Positions 1-7,465 of a stretch of DNA of 35,938 nt are shown here, piece after piece (position 1 is the stretch's first letter; each line of letters opens with the position of its first letter). This stretch comes from Eubacteriaceae bacterium (lineage in GTDB: Bacteria; Bacillota; Clostridia; Lachnospirales; Lachnospiraceae), in contig CABIYF010000030.1 in NCBI GenBank assembly GCA_902362875.1, positions 1 to 35,938 on the forward strand. Direction: 5' to 3'. The notes under the pieces are model-generated. The model was not told where the DNA came from and did not search any database. It worked only from the letters and a program-made list of their open reading frames with translations. A program made the position numbers and the translations under genes.

Positions 1-8
1 TTCATTTC

Positions 9-81
9 AGAATTCGTGCTCTGCACGAATTCTACCTTGTTTTGGTTCAAGATTGCGAACGAGCACCGTGAGTTTCGCAAT
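9..81. repeat. Two adjacent inverted repeats at the left edge
   Basis: The first is a perfect 11-bp inverted repeat (9-19 and 23-33, arm AGAATTCGTGC, 3-base loop). The second has 8-bp arms ATTGCGAA (52-59) and TTCGCAAT (74-81). No poly-T follows either, so they are not ordinary terminators. They could belong to a dispersed palindromic repeat or to the end of a mobile element lying left of the window; the sequence alone does not decide. Confidence 0.55.
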
Positions 82-163
82 TACCTATTTTATAAACATT
101 TTGATTATAAAGAGCAAATCATATAAAATCAATAGGTTTATAAAAATTTTTAGAAGAAATTGC

Positions 164-201
164 AGAAGATATCTTATGGATATTCCAGACATCTTCTTTT
201 T
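164..201 (+). terminator. Weak hairpin with T-tract
   Basis: Arms AGAAGAT (164-170) and ATCTTCT (191-197) are followed by a short T-run to 201. It could end a transcript entering from the left. The stem is short and the loop 20 bases, so this is tentative. It overlaps the proposed -35 region of the next gene. Confidence 0.35.
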
Positions 202-211
202 CGTGTATAAT
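183..211 (+). promoter_or_regulatory. Candidate promoter of the RCC1-repeat gene
   Basis: A perfect -10 TATAAT lies at 206-211. The matching -35 (TTCCAG, 183-188, 17-bp spacer) is weak. The gene's ribosome site AGGAGG follows at 250-255. Confidence 0.45.
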
Positions 212-261
212 AAAAAATACAAAGGGAGTTTCAGATTAAGTAAGAAACGAGGAGGATGCTT

Positions 262-2052
262 ATGAAAAAACGAAAAAAAGTAACGAAGAGATGTTTGGCA
301 GTGGTATTATCATTTTTAATGCTTATATCGGCAATCACACCAGTTAATGCAGCACAAGTAACGCCAACTTCTTCAGATGTTGAGATTACAAAGAATATCA
401 AAGATATTCAGACAGCAGGATTTTATTCGGCAGCACTCATGAATAATGGAGATTTATGGACATGGGGATCAATGGCAGCGATGGATAAGTACAATGCAAT
501 TGATTCAACGTTGTATAAGCCTAAAACGCCAGCTATATTTATGAAAAATGTAAAAGAATTTGTATTTACGGATACTTACTATGCGGCAATTAAAAATGAT
601 GGAACATTATGGATGTGGGGCTGCGATACGAATGGTGAATTAGGAATCGGTGCTTGTGAAGTTAATAATACTGTTCCAAAACAAGTGAAGATACCAGAAC
701 GGGTAAAAAAAGTAATTCTCTCTAATAAAGGTTGGAACAAGAGTGCTGCTATTACAGAGGATGGAAATCTTTATATGTGGGGAAATAATAGTTCTTTTGG
801 ATTAGGAATTGGTGAAGATTCATCTAATTCAAAGAATTATAACACACCGCAGAAAGTAAATGGTATTTCAGAAGTTTGTGATGTAAGTGTAAGTGGAGAA
901 ACAACTACAGCATTAACAAATTCAGGTGAGATATATGTATGGGGAAATGCATATGGATATACGGATTCTCTAACACATTCCACACCAGAGAAAATTAAAA
1001 ATATAGAGAATATTTCAGATAAGATTGTAAAAATTCAATATACGCAGGCGGGGTATACCGCACTTACATCAAAAGGAGATTTATATGCGTGGTATTATTC
1101 ATATTTAAATGAAGACTATGCAGGAAGAAAAGATTCAGAAGATAAAGCGGAACCAAAGATTATTTTATCCAATGTAAAATCCTATGAAAGCGGAACAACG
1201 TCATTTGCAATTACGAATTTTGGTGAATTATACAGCTGGGGATCTAATGAAAAAGGAGAAACTGGTACTGGTTCTTATGGAAATGATTCAGGAGAAAATT
1301 ACTATGTATCAAAACCAACCAAAATGAGTATCAGTAATGTAAAAGAGATTGTAAAAACAGAGAATTTTAAAGGAATTTCAGGAGCATATGCTGCAATTAC
1401 GAATGATAAAAAACTTTATATGTGGGGATCTAATGATTTTGGGATTTTTGGCAATGGAAAAGGTCATAATACAGGACATTATGCATCAAATAATTATTAT
1501 TTAGTAGAACCAAAACCTGTAAAAATAGCAGATAATGTAAAGACAGCGGCATATTATTCTTATGAACGAGTATTCTATTTAAAAAATGATAATTCTCTTT
1601 GGGCAAATGGATTGGCAAGATATGGTGTACAGGGAGATTTTGATACAAAGAATGTTTCAAATAACATATTCCATTTAACTCCGGTATTGGTTACATTAAA
1701 GAAGCAGACATCAAATGTTGGAAGCCAGACCAAACCTTCCACTTCGAAACCAGTTGTTGTAACAACTACAAGATTAACAAAAGTCCAGAATTTAAAAGGA
1801 AAGAAAGCCAAGATTATATGGAAGAAAAACATCAAAGTAACAGGATATCAGGTACAATATTGTTTGAAGAAGAATTTTAAATCTGGAGTTAAAACAGTTA
1901 ATATTAAGAAAAATAAAACTACTACAACAACAATCAAGAAGTTAAAGAAGAAAAAGACGTATTATGTTAGAATTAGATGTTTCAAAAAATCTGGAAAGAA
2001 AACAATATATTCTAAATGGAGCAGTATGAAGAGTGTGAAAATTAAAAAATAA
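262..2052 (+). CDS. Secreted RCC1-repeat protein with C-terminal fibronectin type III domain
   Basis: A 596-residue protein. The ATG at 262 is chosen because AGGAGG (250-255) sits 6 bases before it; an ATG at 256 would abut the ribosome site. The N-terminus is a signal peptide: a Lys/Arg-rich start, hydrophobic residues 11-27, and probable cleavage after VNA near residue 30. Residues about 45-495 hold at least seven RCC1-type blades, each marked by a motif such as GDLWTWG, GTLWMWG, GNLYMWG, GEIYVWG or GELYSWG. This predicts a beta-propeller outside the cell. The last ~90 residues form a Lys-rich fibronectin III-like domain (YQVQY, YYVRIRC). No LPXTG anchor or membrane tail is seen, so it is probably released or held by charge. 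Ligand unknown. It converges on the recombinase gene. Confidence 0.9.
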   Translation: MKKRKKVTKRCLAVVLSFLMLISAITPVNAAQVTPTSSDVEITKNIKDIQTAGFYSAALMNNGDLWTWGSMAAMDKYNAIDSTLYKPKTPAIFMKNVKEFVFTDTYYAAIKNDGTLWMWGCDTNGELGIGACEVNNTVPKQVKIPERVKKVILSNKGWNKSAAITEDGNLYMWGNNSSFGLGIGEDSSNSKNYNTPQKVNGISEVCDVSVSGETTTALTNSGEIYVWGNAYGYTDSLTHSTPEKIKNIENISDKIVKIQYTQAGYTALTSKGDLYAWYYSYLNEDYAGRKDSEDKAEPKIILSNVKSYESGTTSFAITNFGELYSWGSNEKGETGTGSYGNDSGENYYVSKPTKMSISNVKEIVKTENFKGISGAYAAITNDKKLYMWGSNDFGIFGNGKGHNTGHYASNNYYLVEPKPVKIADNVKTAAYYSYERVFYLKNDNSLWANGLARYGVQGDFDTKNVSNNIFHLTPVLVTLKKQTSNVGSQTKPSTSKPVVVTTTRLTKVQNLKGKKAKIIWKKNIKVTGYQVQYCLKKNFKSGVKTVNIKKNKTTTTTIKKLKKKKTYYVRIRCFKKSGKKTIYSKWSSMKSVKIKK

Positions 2053-2088
2053 GTGACGAAATTTATAAAATGATATAAAAGTAACAAT

Positions 2089-2126
2089 AAAAAGCAGAGA
2101 AATCGAACTAGATGACTCTGCTTTTT
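2089..2126. terminator. Bidirectional rho-independent terminator
   Basis: Perfect 11-bp arms AAAAAGCAGAG (2089-2099) and CTCTGCTTTTT (2116-2126). Because the arms carry A and T runs at their outer ends, it can stop both the RCC1 gene (+) and the recombinase gene (-), which converge here. Confidence 0.9.
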
Positions 2127-2138
2127 GTCATTAAAATC

Positions 2139-3230
2139 TTATGAATTTGAATCTTCAGAATCATGAGAAACGGATTCTCTTAAGACAACTTTCCCTGCTG
2201 CCTGACGCCGTCTCGTATCAGACATTGCAGCATAATGTTTTCGAGTCGTATTAACATCAGAGTGTCCAAGAACTTCCGCTACAAGATAAATATCATCGGT
2301 CTCCTGATAAAGAGCAGTACCATAAGTACTACGCAGTTTATGAGGCGTGATCTTCTTTAGTGGAGTGACTTCTTTCGCATATTTTTTCACAAGATTCTGG
2401 ACCGCCTGCACACCAATTCTTCGTCTTTGCATAGAATAAAATAAAGCATCTTCATGTCCTTCCTTTGGAATGATGAGTTTTCTGCTGCCCCCAATATATT
2501 GTTCTAAAGCATCTGCAACTTCATTTCCAAAATAAACGGTCATTTCTTTTCGGCCTTTTCGGATCAGATGAAGACCGTTATTGCGGAAATCAACATCATC
2601 AATGTTTAGACCTACTAATTCAGACACACGGATACCAGTTCCAAGAAGAAGTGTAATGATCGCAAGATCACGTTCCTTTGTCTTTTCATAATAAGCACGT
2701 TTCTGCCCAGTTAAATGGTCACCACCGTGTTCTACAAAATCAAGCAAAGAAGCAACTTCATCGGCTTCTAAACGGATAATTTCCTTCTCACGGATCTTTG
2801 GCATATCGACAAGCAATGTTGGATTCTTCTCGATCAGCTGTCGTTTATAAAAATATCCGTAAAAAGAACGAAGAGCAGACATCTTACGGAAAACACCTTG
2901 TTCAGTATTCTGCATATGCTTATGTTGTTCTTCCGAGATGTAAACCTTTAAATATTCCATATATTCTTCCAGATCAACGGATTCAATCTTATCAAGATCA
3001 CTCACTTTAAAATCCAGTACAGAGTAATTACGGTAAGCAGGATTTTCATCGATCAGAAAATGAAAGAACACTCTCAGATCATAAGCATAAGCAATTCGAG
3101 TTCTTACTTGTGTGGTAGAATCAATTGCACGGAAAAATTCTTTCGCAAAAGGCGGAAGAGTTTTAATAAGTTCACGTAATTTGATCGTCTGTCTTGCAGT
3201 CAGATCGTCATAATATGGTAATGATTTCAT
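2139..3230 (-). CDS. Tyrosine recombinase, XerC/XerD-like
   Basis: A phage-integrase-family site-specific recombinase of 363 residues. An N-terminal core-binding (SAM-like) domain covers about residues 25-145 and the catalytic domain about 155-345. All catalytic residues are visible: Arg201 (in TGIRVSEL), Lys225 (RKGRKE), His297 and Arg300 (HKLR), His323 (LGHSD) and Tyr333. The longest reading frame begins with GTG at 3239, but AGGTGA overlaps that codon and is well placed for the ATG at 3230, which I prefer. Size and motifs resemble chromosomal Xer-type enzymes; no phage or integron genes lie next to it, so it may be a housekeeping or orphan recombinase. It shares a terminator with the RCC1 gene. 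Confidence 0.92.
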   Translation of the reverse strand: MKSLPYYDDLTARQTIKLRELIKTLPPFAKEFFRAIDSTTQVRTRIAYAYDLRVFFHFLIDENPAYRNYSVLDFKVSDLDKIESVDLEEYMEYLKVYISEEQHKHMQNTEQGVFRKMSALRSFYGYFYKRQLIEKNPTLLVDMPKIREKEIIRLEADEVASLLDFVEHGGDHLTGQKRAYYEKTKERDLAIITLLLGTGIRVSELVGLNIDDVDFRNNGLHLIRKGRKEMTVYFGNEVADALEQYIGGSRKLIIPKEGHEDALFYSMQRRRIGVQAVQNLVKKYAKEVTPLKKITPHKLRSTYGTALYQETDDIYLVAEVLGHSDVNTTRKHYAAMSDTRRRQAAGKVVLRESVSHDSEDSNS

Positions 3231-3332
3231 AAAATTCACCTGTTTCTTATTTATTTAGCATACCATTTACGGCTATTCAGTAGTAGTAAATGAAAATAAT
3301 ACATGACTTATTCTATCAATTTTTCACAAAGC

Positions 3333-3382
3333 TTGCAAACTTTCCCCTTCTATGTATAATAATAGTTAGTCAAGACTAACTA
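3333..3382 (+). promoter_or_regulatory. mntH promoter with inverted-repeat operator
   Basis: -35 TTGCAA (3333-3338) and -10 TATAAT (3355-3360) are 16 bp apart. Right after the -10, at the expected transcription start, lies a perfect 9-bp inverted repeat: TAGTTAGTC (3363-3371), AA, GACTAACTA (3374-3382). DtxR/MntR-family metal repressors bind dyads of this general type in front of metal importers, so I infer metal-dependent repression of the Nramp gene. The regulator is not in the window. Confidence 0.75.
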
Positions 3383-3415
3383 GAACGAAAATAAAAAGAA
3401 AGGAACATTTCGTGT

Positions 3416-4657
3416 ATGATGCAATTTTTTAAATCATCAACAAAAGAAACAATGAACTTCTTAAGGTATATCGGCCCAGGTTTATTAGTCACTGTAGGTT
3501 TTATAGATCCCGGTAACTGGGCAAGTAATATCGCTGCAGGTTCCGGATATGGATATACATTGTTATGGATGGTCACATTATCAACGATCATGCTCATTAT
3601 CTTACAGCATAATGCAGCACATCTAGGAATCGTCACAGGAAAATGTTTATCAGAAGCAACAAGTCTGTATATTAATAAAGGGCTTAAGAACATCATTTTA
3701 TTAACGGCAGTTGTAGCATCGATCGCAACCGCAATGGCAGAACTTTTAGGTGGTGCAATGGCATTAGAAATGTTGTTCCATATTCCAGTAAAGATTGGTA
3801 CATTTATCATTTTAGGGATCGTATTGATCTGTCAGTTTACGAATGCTTATAGCAGAATAGAGAAACTTATCATTTTGTTTGTATCACTGATCGGATTTTC
3901 TTTTCTGTTTGAAATCTGTATTGCAGATATTGAATGGAAACAGGCACTGATCGGATGGGTAAAGCCAGAAGTCCCAAAAGGTTCACTTCCAGTTGTCATG
4001 AGTGTTCTAGGAGCAGTCGTGATGCCGCATAATCTGTTTCTACATTCTGAGATCATTCAGAGTCGGGAATGGAATCTAAAAGATGAAAATGTGATAGAGC
4101 AGCAGTTAAAATACGAATTTAAGGACACTTTGTTTTCCATGATCATTGGATGGGCGATCAACAGTGCAATGATCTTAATGGCAGCAGCTACCCTGTATCA
4201 GGGAAATGGTCATTCCATTGATGATATTCATTTGGCAGGTTCTATGTTAACACCTCTCCTTGGAAATGCAGCATCAATTATTTTTGCGCTAGCCTTATTG
4301 CTGGCAGGAATCTCATCAAGTATTACAGCAGGAATGGCTGGTGGAACGATTTTTTCTGGGATTTTTAGTCAGCCATATGATATTAATCATAAAGATACGA
4401 AACTTGGTGTTCTTATTACAATGATACCTGCAGCTATGATCATTTTATTTATAAAATCCCCATTTGATGGACTGATCTATTCCCAGATGTTTTTAGCGAT
4501 ACAGCTTCCAATTACGATCTTTACGCAGATTTACCTGACATCTTCAAAGAAAGTGATGGGAAAATATGCAAACTCTAAACGATTGAAGATGACACTTTTT
4601 ACAATTGCAGTGATTGTAACATTTCTAAATATATGTCTGTTCGTGACTGGATTTTAA
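3416..4657 (+). CDS. mntH: Nramp-family divalent metal transporter (Mn2+/Fe2+ importer)
   Basis: A polytopic inner-membrane protein of 413 residues, normal for bacterial MntH, with about 11 hydrophobic segments. The metal site is recognisable: DPGN in the first helix (around residues 32-35) and MPHN followed by LHS in the sixth (around 202-208). These supply the Asp, Asn and Met ligands of Nramp proteins, so proton-coupled Mn2+ or Fe2+ uptake is expected. AAGGAAC precedes two tandem ATGs (3416, 3419); either could be used. An inverted repeat at the promoter suggests metal-responsive repression. No terminator is seen before the nitrilase-family gene 55 bp downstream. Confidence 0.93.
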   Translation: MMQFFKSSTKETMNFLRYIGPGLLVTVGFIDPGNWASNIAAGSGYGYTLLWMVTLSTIMLIILQHNAAHLGIVTGKCLSEATSLYINKGLKNIILLTAVVASIATAMAELLGGAMALEMLFHIPVKIGTFIILGIVLICQFTNAYSRIEKLIILFVSLIGFSFLFEICIADIEWKQALIGWVKPEVPKGSLPVVMSVLGAVVMPHNLFLHSEIIQSREWNLKDENVIEQQLKYEFKDTLFSMIIGWAINSAMILMAAATLYQGNGHSIDDIHLAGSMLTPLLGNAASIIFALALLLAGISSSITAGMAGGTIFSGIFSQPYDINHKDTKLGVLITMIPAAMIILFIKSPFDGLIYSQMFLAIQLPITIFTQIYLTSSKKVMGKYANSKRLKMTLFTIAVIVTFLNICLFVTGF

Positions 4658-4712
4658 ATACAAAAAATGAGATAATAAAAGCCACAAAAATAAATGACAG
4701 GAGATAATGAAG

Positions 4713-5504
4713 ATGAAAATTGCAATGGCACAGATGCAGATGAGTGATGATATCAACCACAATTTAGAAACTTCCCTAAAATACTGTGATTGGGCAAAAG
4801 ACAGTGATCTTTTATTTTTCCCAGAAATCCAACTGTCCCCATTTTTCCCGAAGTACGAAAAAAGAGATGCTGCAAAATATTGTATGACAAGTCATAGTAA
4901 AGAGATACAATTATTGAAAGAAAAAGCAAAACAACATCAGTATTATTTATCTCCGAATGTTTACTTCGAAGAAAATCAAAAACGTTATGATACTTCTTTA
5001 TGGATCAATCCAAAAGGAGAACTTGAAGGCCGTTCTAAGATGGTACATATTGCACAGGCACAAAATTTTTATGAGCAGGATTACTACACACCATCCGAAG
5101 AAGGATTTCAGGTTTTTGATACTTCGTTTGGCAAGATCGGAATTGTGATCTGTTATGACAGACACCTTCCGGAAAGTATTCGAACGACAACTTTAAAAGG
5201 AGCTGACCTGATCATTATTCCAACTGCAAATACAAAAGATGAACCAATGGAGATGTTTGAATGGGAAATCCGTATACAGGCAATGCAAAATCAGGTGTTT
5301 ATCGCGATGTGTAACCGTGTTGGAAAAGAAGATCATATGGATTTTGCAGGAGAATCACTACTTGTTGGTCCAGATGGAGATGTCATCTTTAAAGCAGATG
5401 ACAGGCAGCAGCTTATTGAATGTGAGATTGATCTTAGTCAGGCAGAGAAATTAAGGGAAAGCAAGCCATATTTTTCAACCAGAAGACCGGAATGTTATTT
5501 ATAA
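4713..5504 (+). CDS. Carbon-nitrogen hydrolase (nitrilase superfamily)
   Basis: A cytoplasmic amidase-type enzyme of 263 residues. The triad is intact: Glu38 (FFPEIQLSP), Lys109 (GRSKMVHI) and Cys147 (IVICYDRH). AGGAG at 4699-4703 is 9 bases from the ATG at 4713 but only 3 from an in-frame ATG at 4707; 4713 is chosen because it gives the family-typical start MKIAMAQM. The fold and the HIAQAQNFYEQDYY segment resemble omega-amidase and N-carbamoylputrescine amidase relatives, but the substrate cannot be named. It may share a transcript with mntH and is followed 62 bp later by the OLD-family gene. Confidence 0.88.
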   Translation: MKIAMAQMQMSDDINHNLETSLKYCDWAKDSDLLFFPEIQLSPFFPKYEKRDAAKYCMTSHSKEIQLLKEKAKQHQYYLSPNVYFEENQKRYDTSLWINPKGELEGRSKMVHIAQAQNFYEQDYYTPSEEGFQVFDTSFGKIGIVICYDRHLPESIRTTTLKGADLIIIPTANTKDEPMEMFEWEIRIQAMQNQVFIAMCNRVGKEDHMDFAGESLLVGPDGDVIFKADDRQQLIECEIDLSQAEKLRESKPYFSTRRPECYL

Positions 5505-5566
5505 CAGAATATAGATTTCCAAGATGATTCATGAGATAATAAAGATAAAAAAGAAAGGAGCATCTT

Positions 5567-7444
5567 ATGGAGATTAAATATTTATCGATCAAAAATTTTA
5601 AATCAATCCGGCATATGGAAATATCAGATATCCAGAATGCTCTGATTCTTGTTGGAAAGAATAATACAGGAAAATCATCCATCCTTCATGCCTTGCGTGC
5701 AGTCGAAGGATCTTATGAAATCTCATTGGATGATTTTAACGAGACAATGCAAAATATAGAGATTGGATTTATATTATCCGTTACAGAAGAAGATCTTCAT
5801 ATTTTTCATAAAAATGGTATAGTGAGCCAGTATAAAAAATACGATCTTTGGAAAAAGGATTTTGAGAGTAAACTTCCATCTTACAAAAATGAAGAGATCA
5901 CCTTTACGTTTATTGCTAATAAAGAAGGCAAACAGCGGTTTTACGATGGTAAGAAGAAACATAATAAGTATATCCGGGAGATTTTCCCAACTATTTATTT
6001 CATTGGAACGAACCGTAATTTAAAACAGATACAGGATGATCTTTTTATGTTACAGGAAGACAGTTTGCTTAAGATCATGCGTACAAACTGCTGTATGTTT
6101 GATCCTGTGAAACCATGTACTCATTGTTTTCAGTGTATCGGTCTGATCGATCAGAAGAGTCCAAAAGAGCTGAATGCATTTGAGGCTGCAAAGTTATTTG
6201 AATATAAATTGTACGAGATGAACATTGACCAGTTTGAGAAACGTATTAATGAGAGCTTCCATAAGAACGGTGGATTTGAGGATATCATTTTCTCTATGAA
6301 TTACGATGTTGACCAAATGCTTCAAGTTAATGCAGAAGCTTATAACAAAGAACGTGATATTTCAATTTCTGTGGAACGATTGGGGCGTGGAATGAAAAGT
6401 ATTTATATGCTTTCTCTTTTGGAAGCTTATGTAATGGATGAGAATAGTCTTTCATCGATCATTCTGGTAGAGGAACCAGAGATGTTTTTGCATCCACAAC
6501 TGCAAAAGACAGCCAGTGAGATCCTTTATCGTCTGGCACAGAAGAATCAGGTAATCTTTACAACACATTCTCCACACTTATTAGCCAATTTTAGCAGTAG
6601 ACAATTATGTCAGATCATATTGGATGAAGATTCATATTCTGTTGCAAAGAAGAAAACGAACATTAGTTCGGTATTAGACGATCTTGGATATAATGCTTCC
6701 GATCTTATGAATGTCGATTTTGTTTTTATCGTAGAAGGAAAACAAGATAAATACCGTTTTCCATTGTTGTTAAATCATTATTATTCTGAAATTTATGATG
6801 AAGACGGCAGATTAAATCGTGTAGCAATCCTGACAACAAACAGTTGTACCAATATCAAGACGTATGCCAACTTAAAATATATAAATCAGCTTTATATGAA
6901 GGATCGTTTTTTAATGATCCGTGATAGTGATGGTAAGGATCGAGATATGCTTGGAAGACAGCTTTGTAAATATTATGATGAGAGAAATCTTGTGGATGTT
7001 GATCATTTACCAAAAGTGACAAGGAAAAATGTATTGATCTTAAAATATTATTCTTTTGAAAATTATTTTTTAAATCCAGAGATCATGTCAAAACTTGGAG
7101 TTATAGAATCTGAAGATGCTTTTTATGAGATTTTATATGATAAATGGAGAGAATATCTGCATAGGATCAAAAGTGGAGTTCATTTGATACAGATGATGGG
7201 ACGTGATTTTACATCACCGCAAGATATGAAAGAACATATGGAAGAGATCAAAACCTATATGCGGGGTCATAATCTGTTTGACATTTTTTATGGAAGATAT
7301 AAAAAAGAAGAGAAAGATTTATTAAAGAAATATATTGAGATCGCACCAAGAGATGAATTTAGTGATATTCTTGATGCGGCGGATTCGTTTATCTATTTTC
7401 AGAGTAAGACAAAACAAAAAGATATTCAGAATGAAACAAAATAA
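5567..7444 (+). CDS. OLD-family ATPase/TOPRIM endonuclease with a Cys cluster
   Basis: A 625-residue protein with a good ribosome site (AAAGGAG). An ABC-type ATPase forms the N-terminal half: Walker A G30KNNTGKSS, signature-like LGRGM (272-276), Walker B and D-loop in LVEEPEMFLHP (about 300-310), and the His switch TTHSPH (332-337). A TOPRIM nuclease domain follows with VEGKQD (Glu390) and RDSDGKD (Asp453, Asp455), the expected metal ligands. OLD proteins are ATP-regulated nucleases used in DNA repair or phage defence. Unusual is a cluster of five cysteines between Walker A and the signature: C175, C176, C184, C187 and C190, which could hold zinc or an iron-sulfur cluster. No UvrD-like helicase lies beside it, so it is not a Gabija pair. 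Its role here is unproven. Confidence 0.9.
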   Translation: MEIKYLSIKNFKSIRHMEISDIQNALILVGKNNTGKSSILHALRAVEGSYEISLDDFNETMQNIEIGFILSVTEEDLHIFHKNGIVSQYKKYDLWKKDFESKLPSYKNEEITFTFIANKEGKQRFYDGKKKHNKYIREIFPTIYFIGTNRNLKQIQDDLFMLQEDSLLKIMRTNCCMFDPVKPCTHCFQCIGLIDQKSPKELNAFEAAKLFEYKLYEMNIDQFEKRINESFHKNGGFEDIIFSMNYDVDQMLQVNAEAYNKERDISISVERLGRGMKSIYMLSLLEAYVMDENSLSSIILVEEPEMFLHPQLQKTASEILYRLAQKNQVIFTTHSPHLLANFSSRQLCQIILDEDSYSVAKKKTNISSVLDDLGYNASDLMNVDFVFIVEGKQDKYRFPLLLNHYYSEIYDEDGRLNRVAILTTNSCTNIKTYANLKYINQLYMKDRFLMIRDSDGKDRDMLGRQLCKYYDERNLVDVDHLPKVTRKNVLILKYYSFENYFLNPEIMSKLGVIESEDAFYEILYDKWREYLHRIKSGVHLIQMMGRDFTSPQDMKEHMEEIKTYMRGHNLFDIFYGRYKKEEKDLLKKYIEIAPRDEFSDILDAADSFIYFQSKTKQKDIQNETK

Positions 7445-7465
7445 AGAAAGTGCGAGATAAATAAT

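Noticed and set aside
53..265. Open frame of 70 codons before the RCC1 gene
   Set aside because: It begins with TTG without a ribosome site, has no family resemblance, and overlaps a hairpin, a promoter and the true ribosome site.
2139..3230. Recombinase as marker of a prophage or integron
   Set aside because: No phage, cassette or attachment-site features are near; it looks like an isolated Xer-type gene.
3376..3810. 144-codon antisense frame over mntH
   Set aside because: It runs opposite a clear transporter gene through its promoter and operator, with no independent support.
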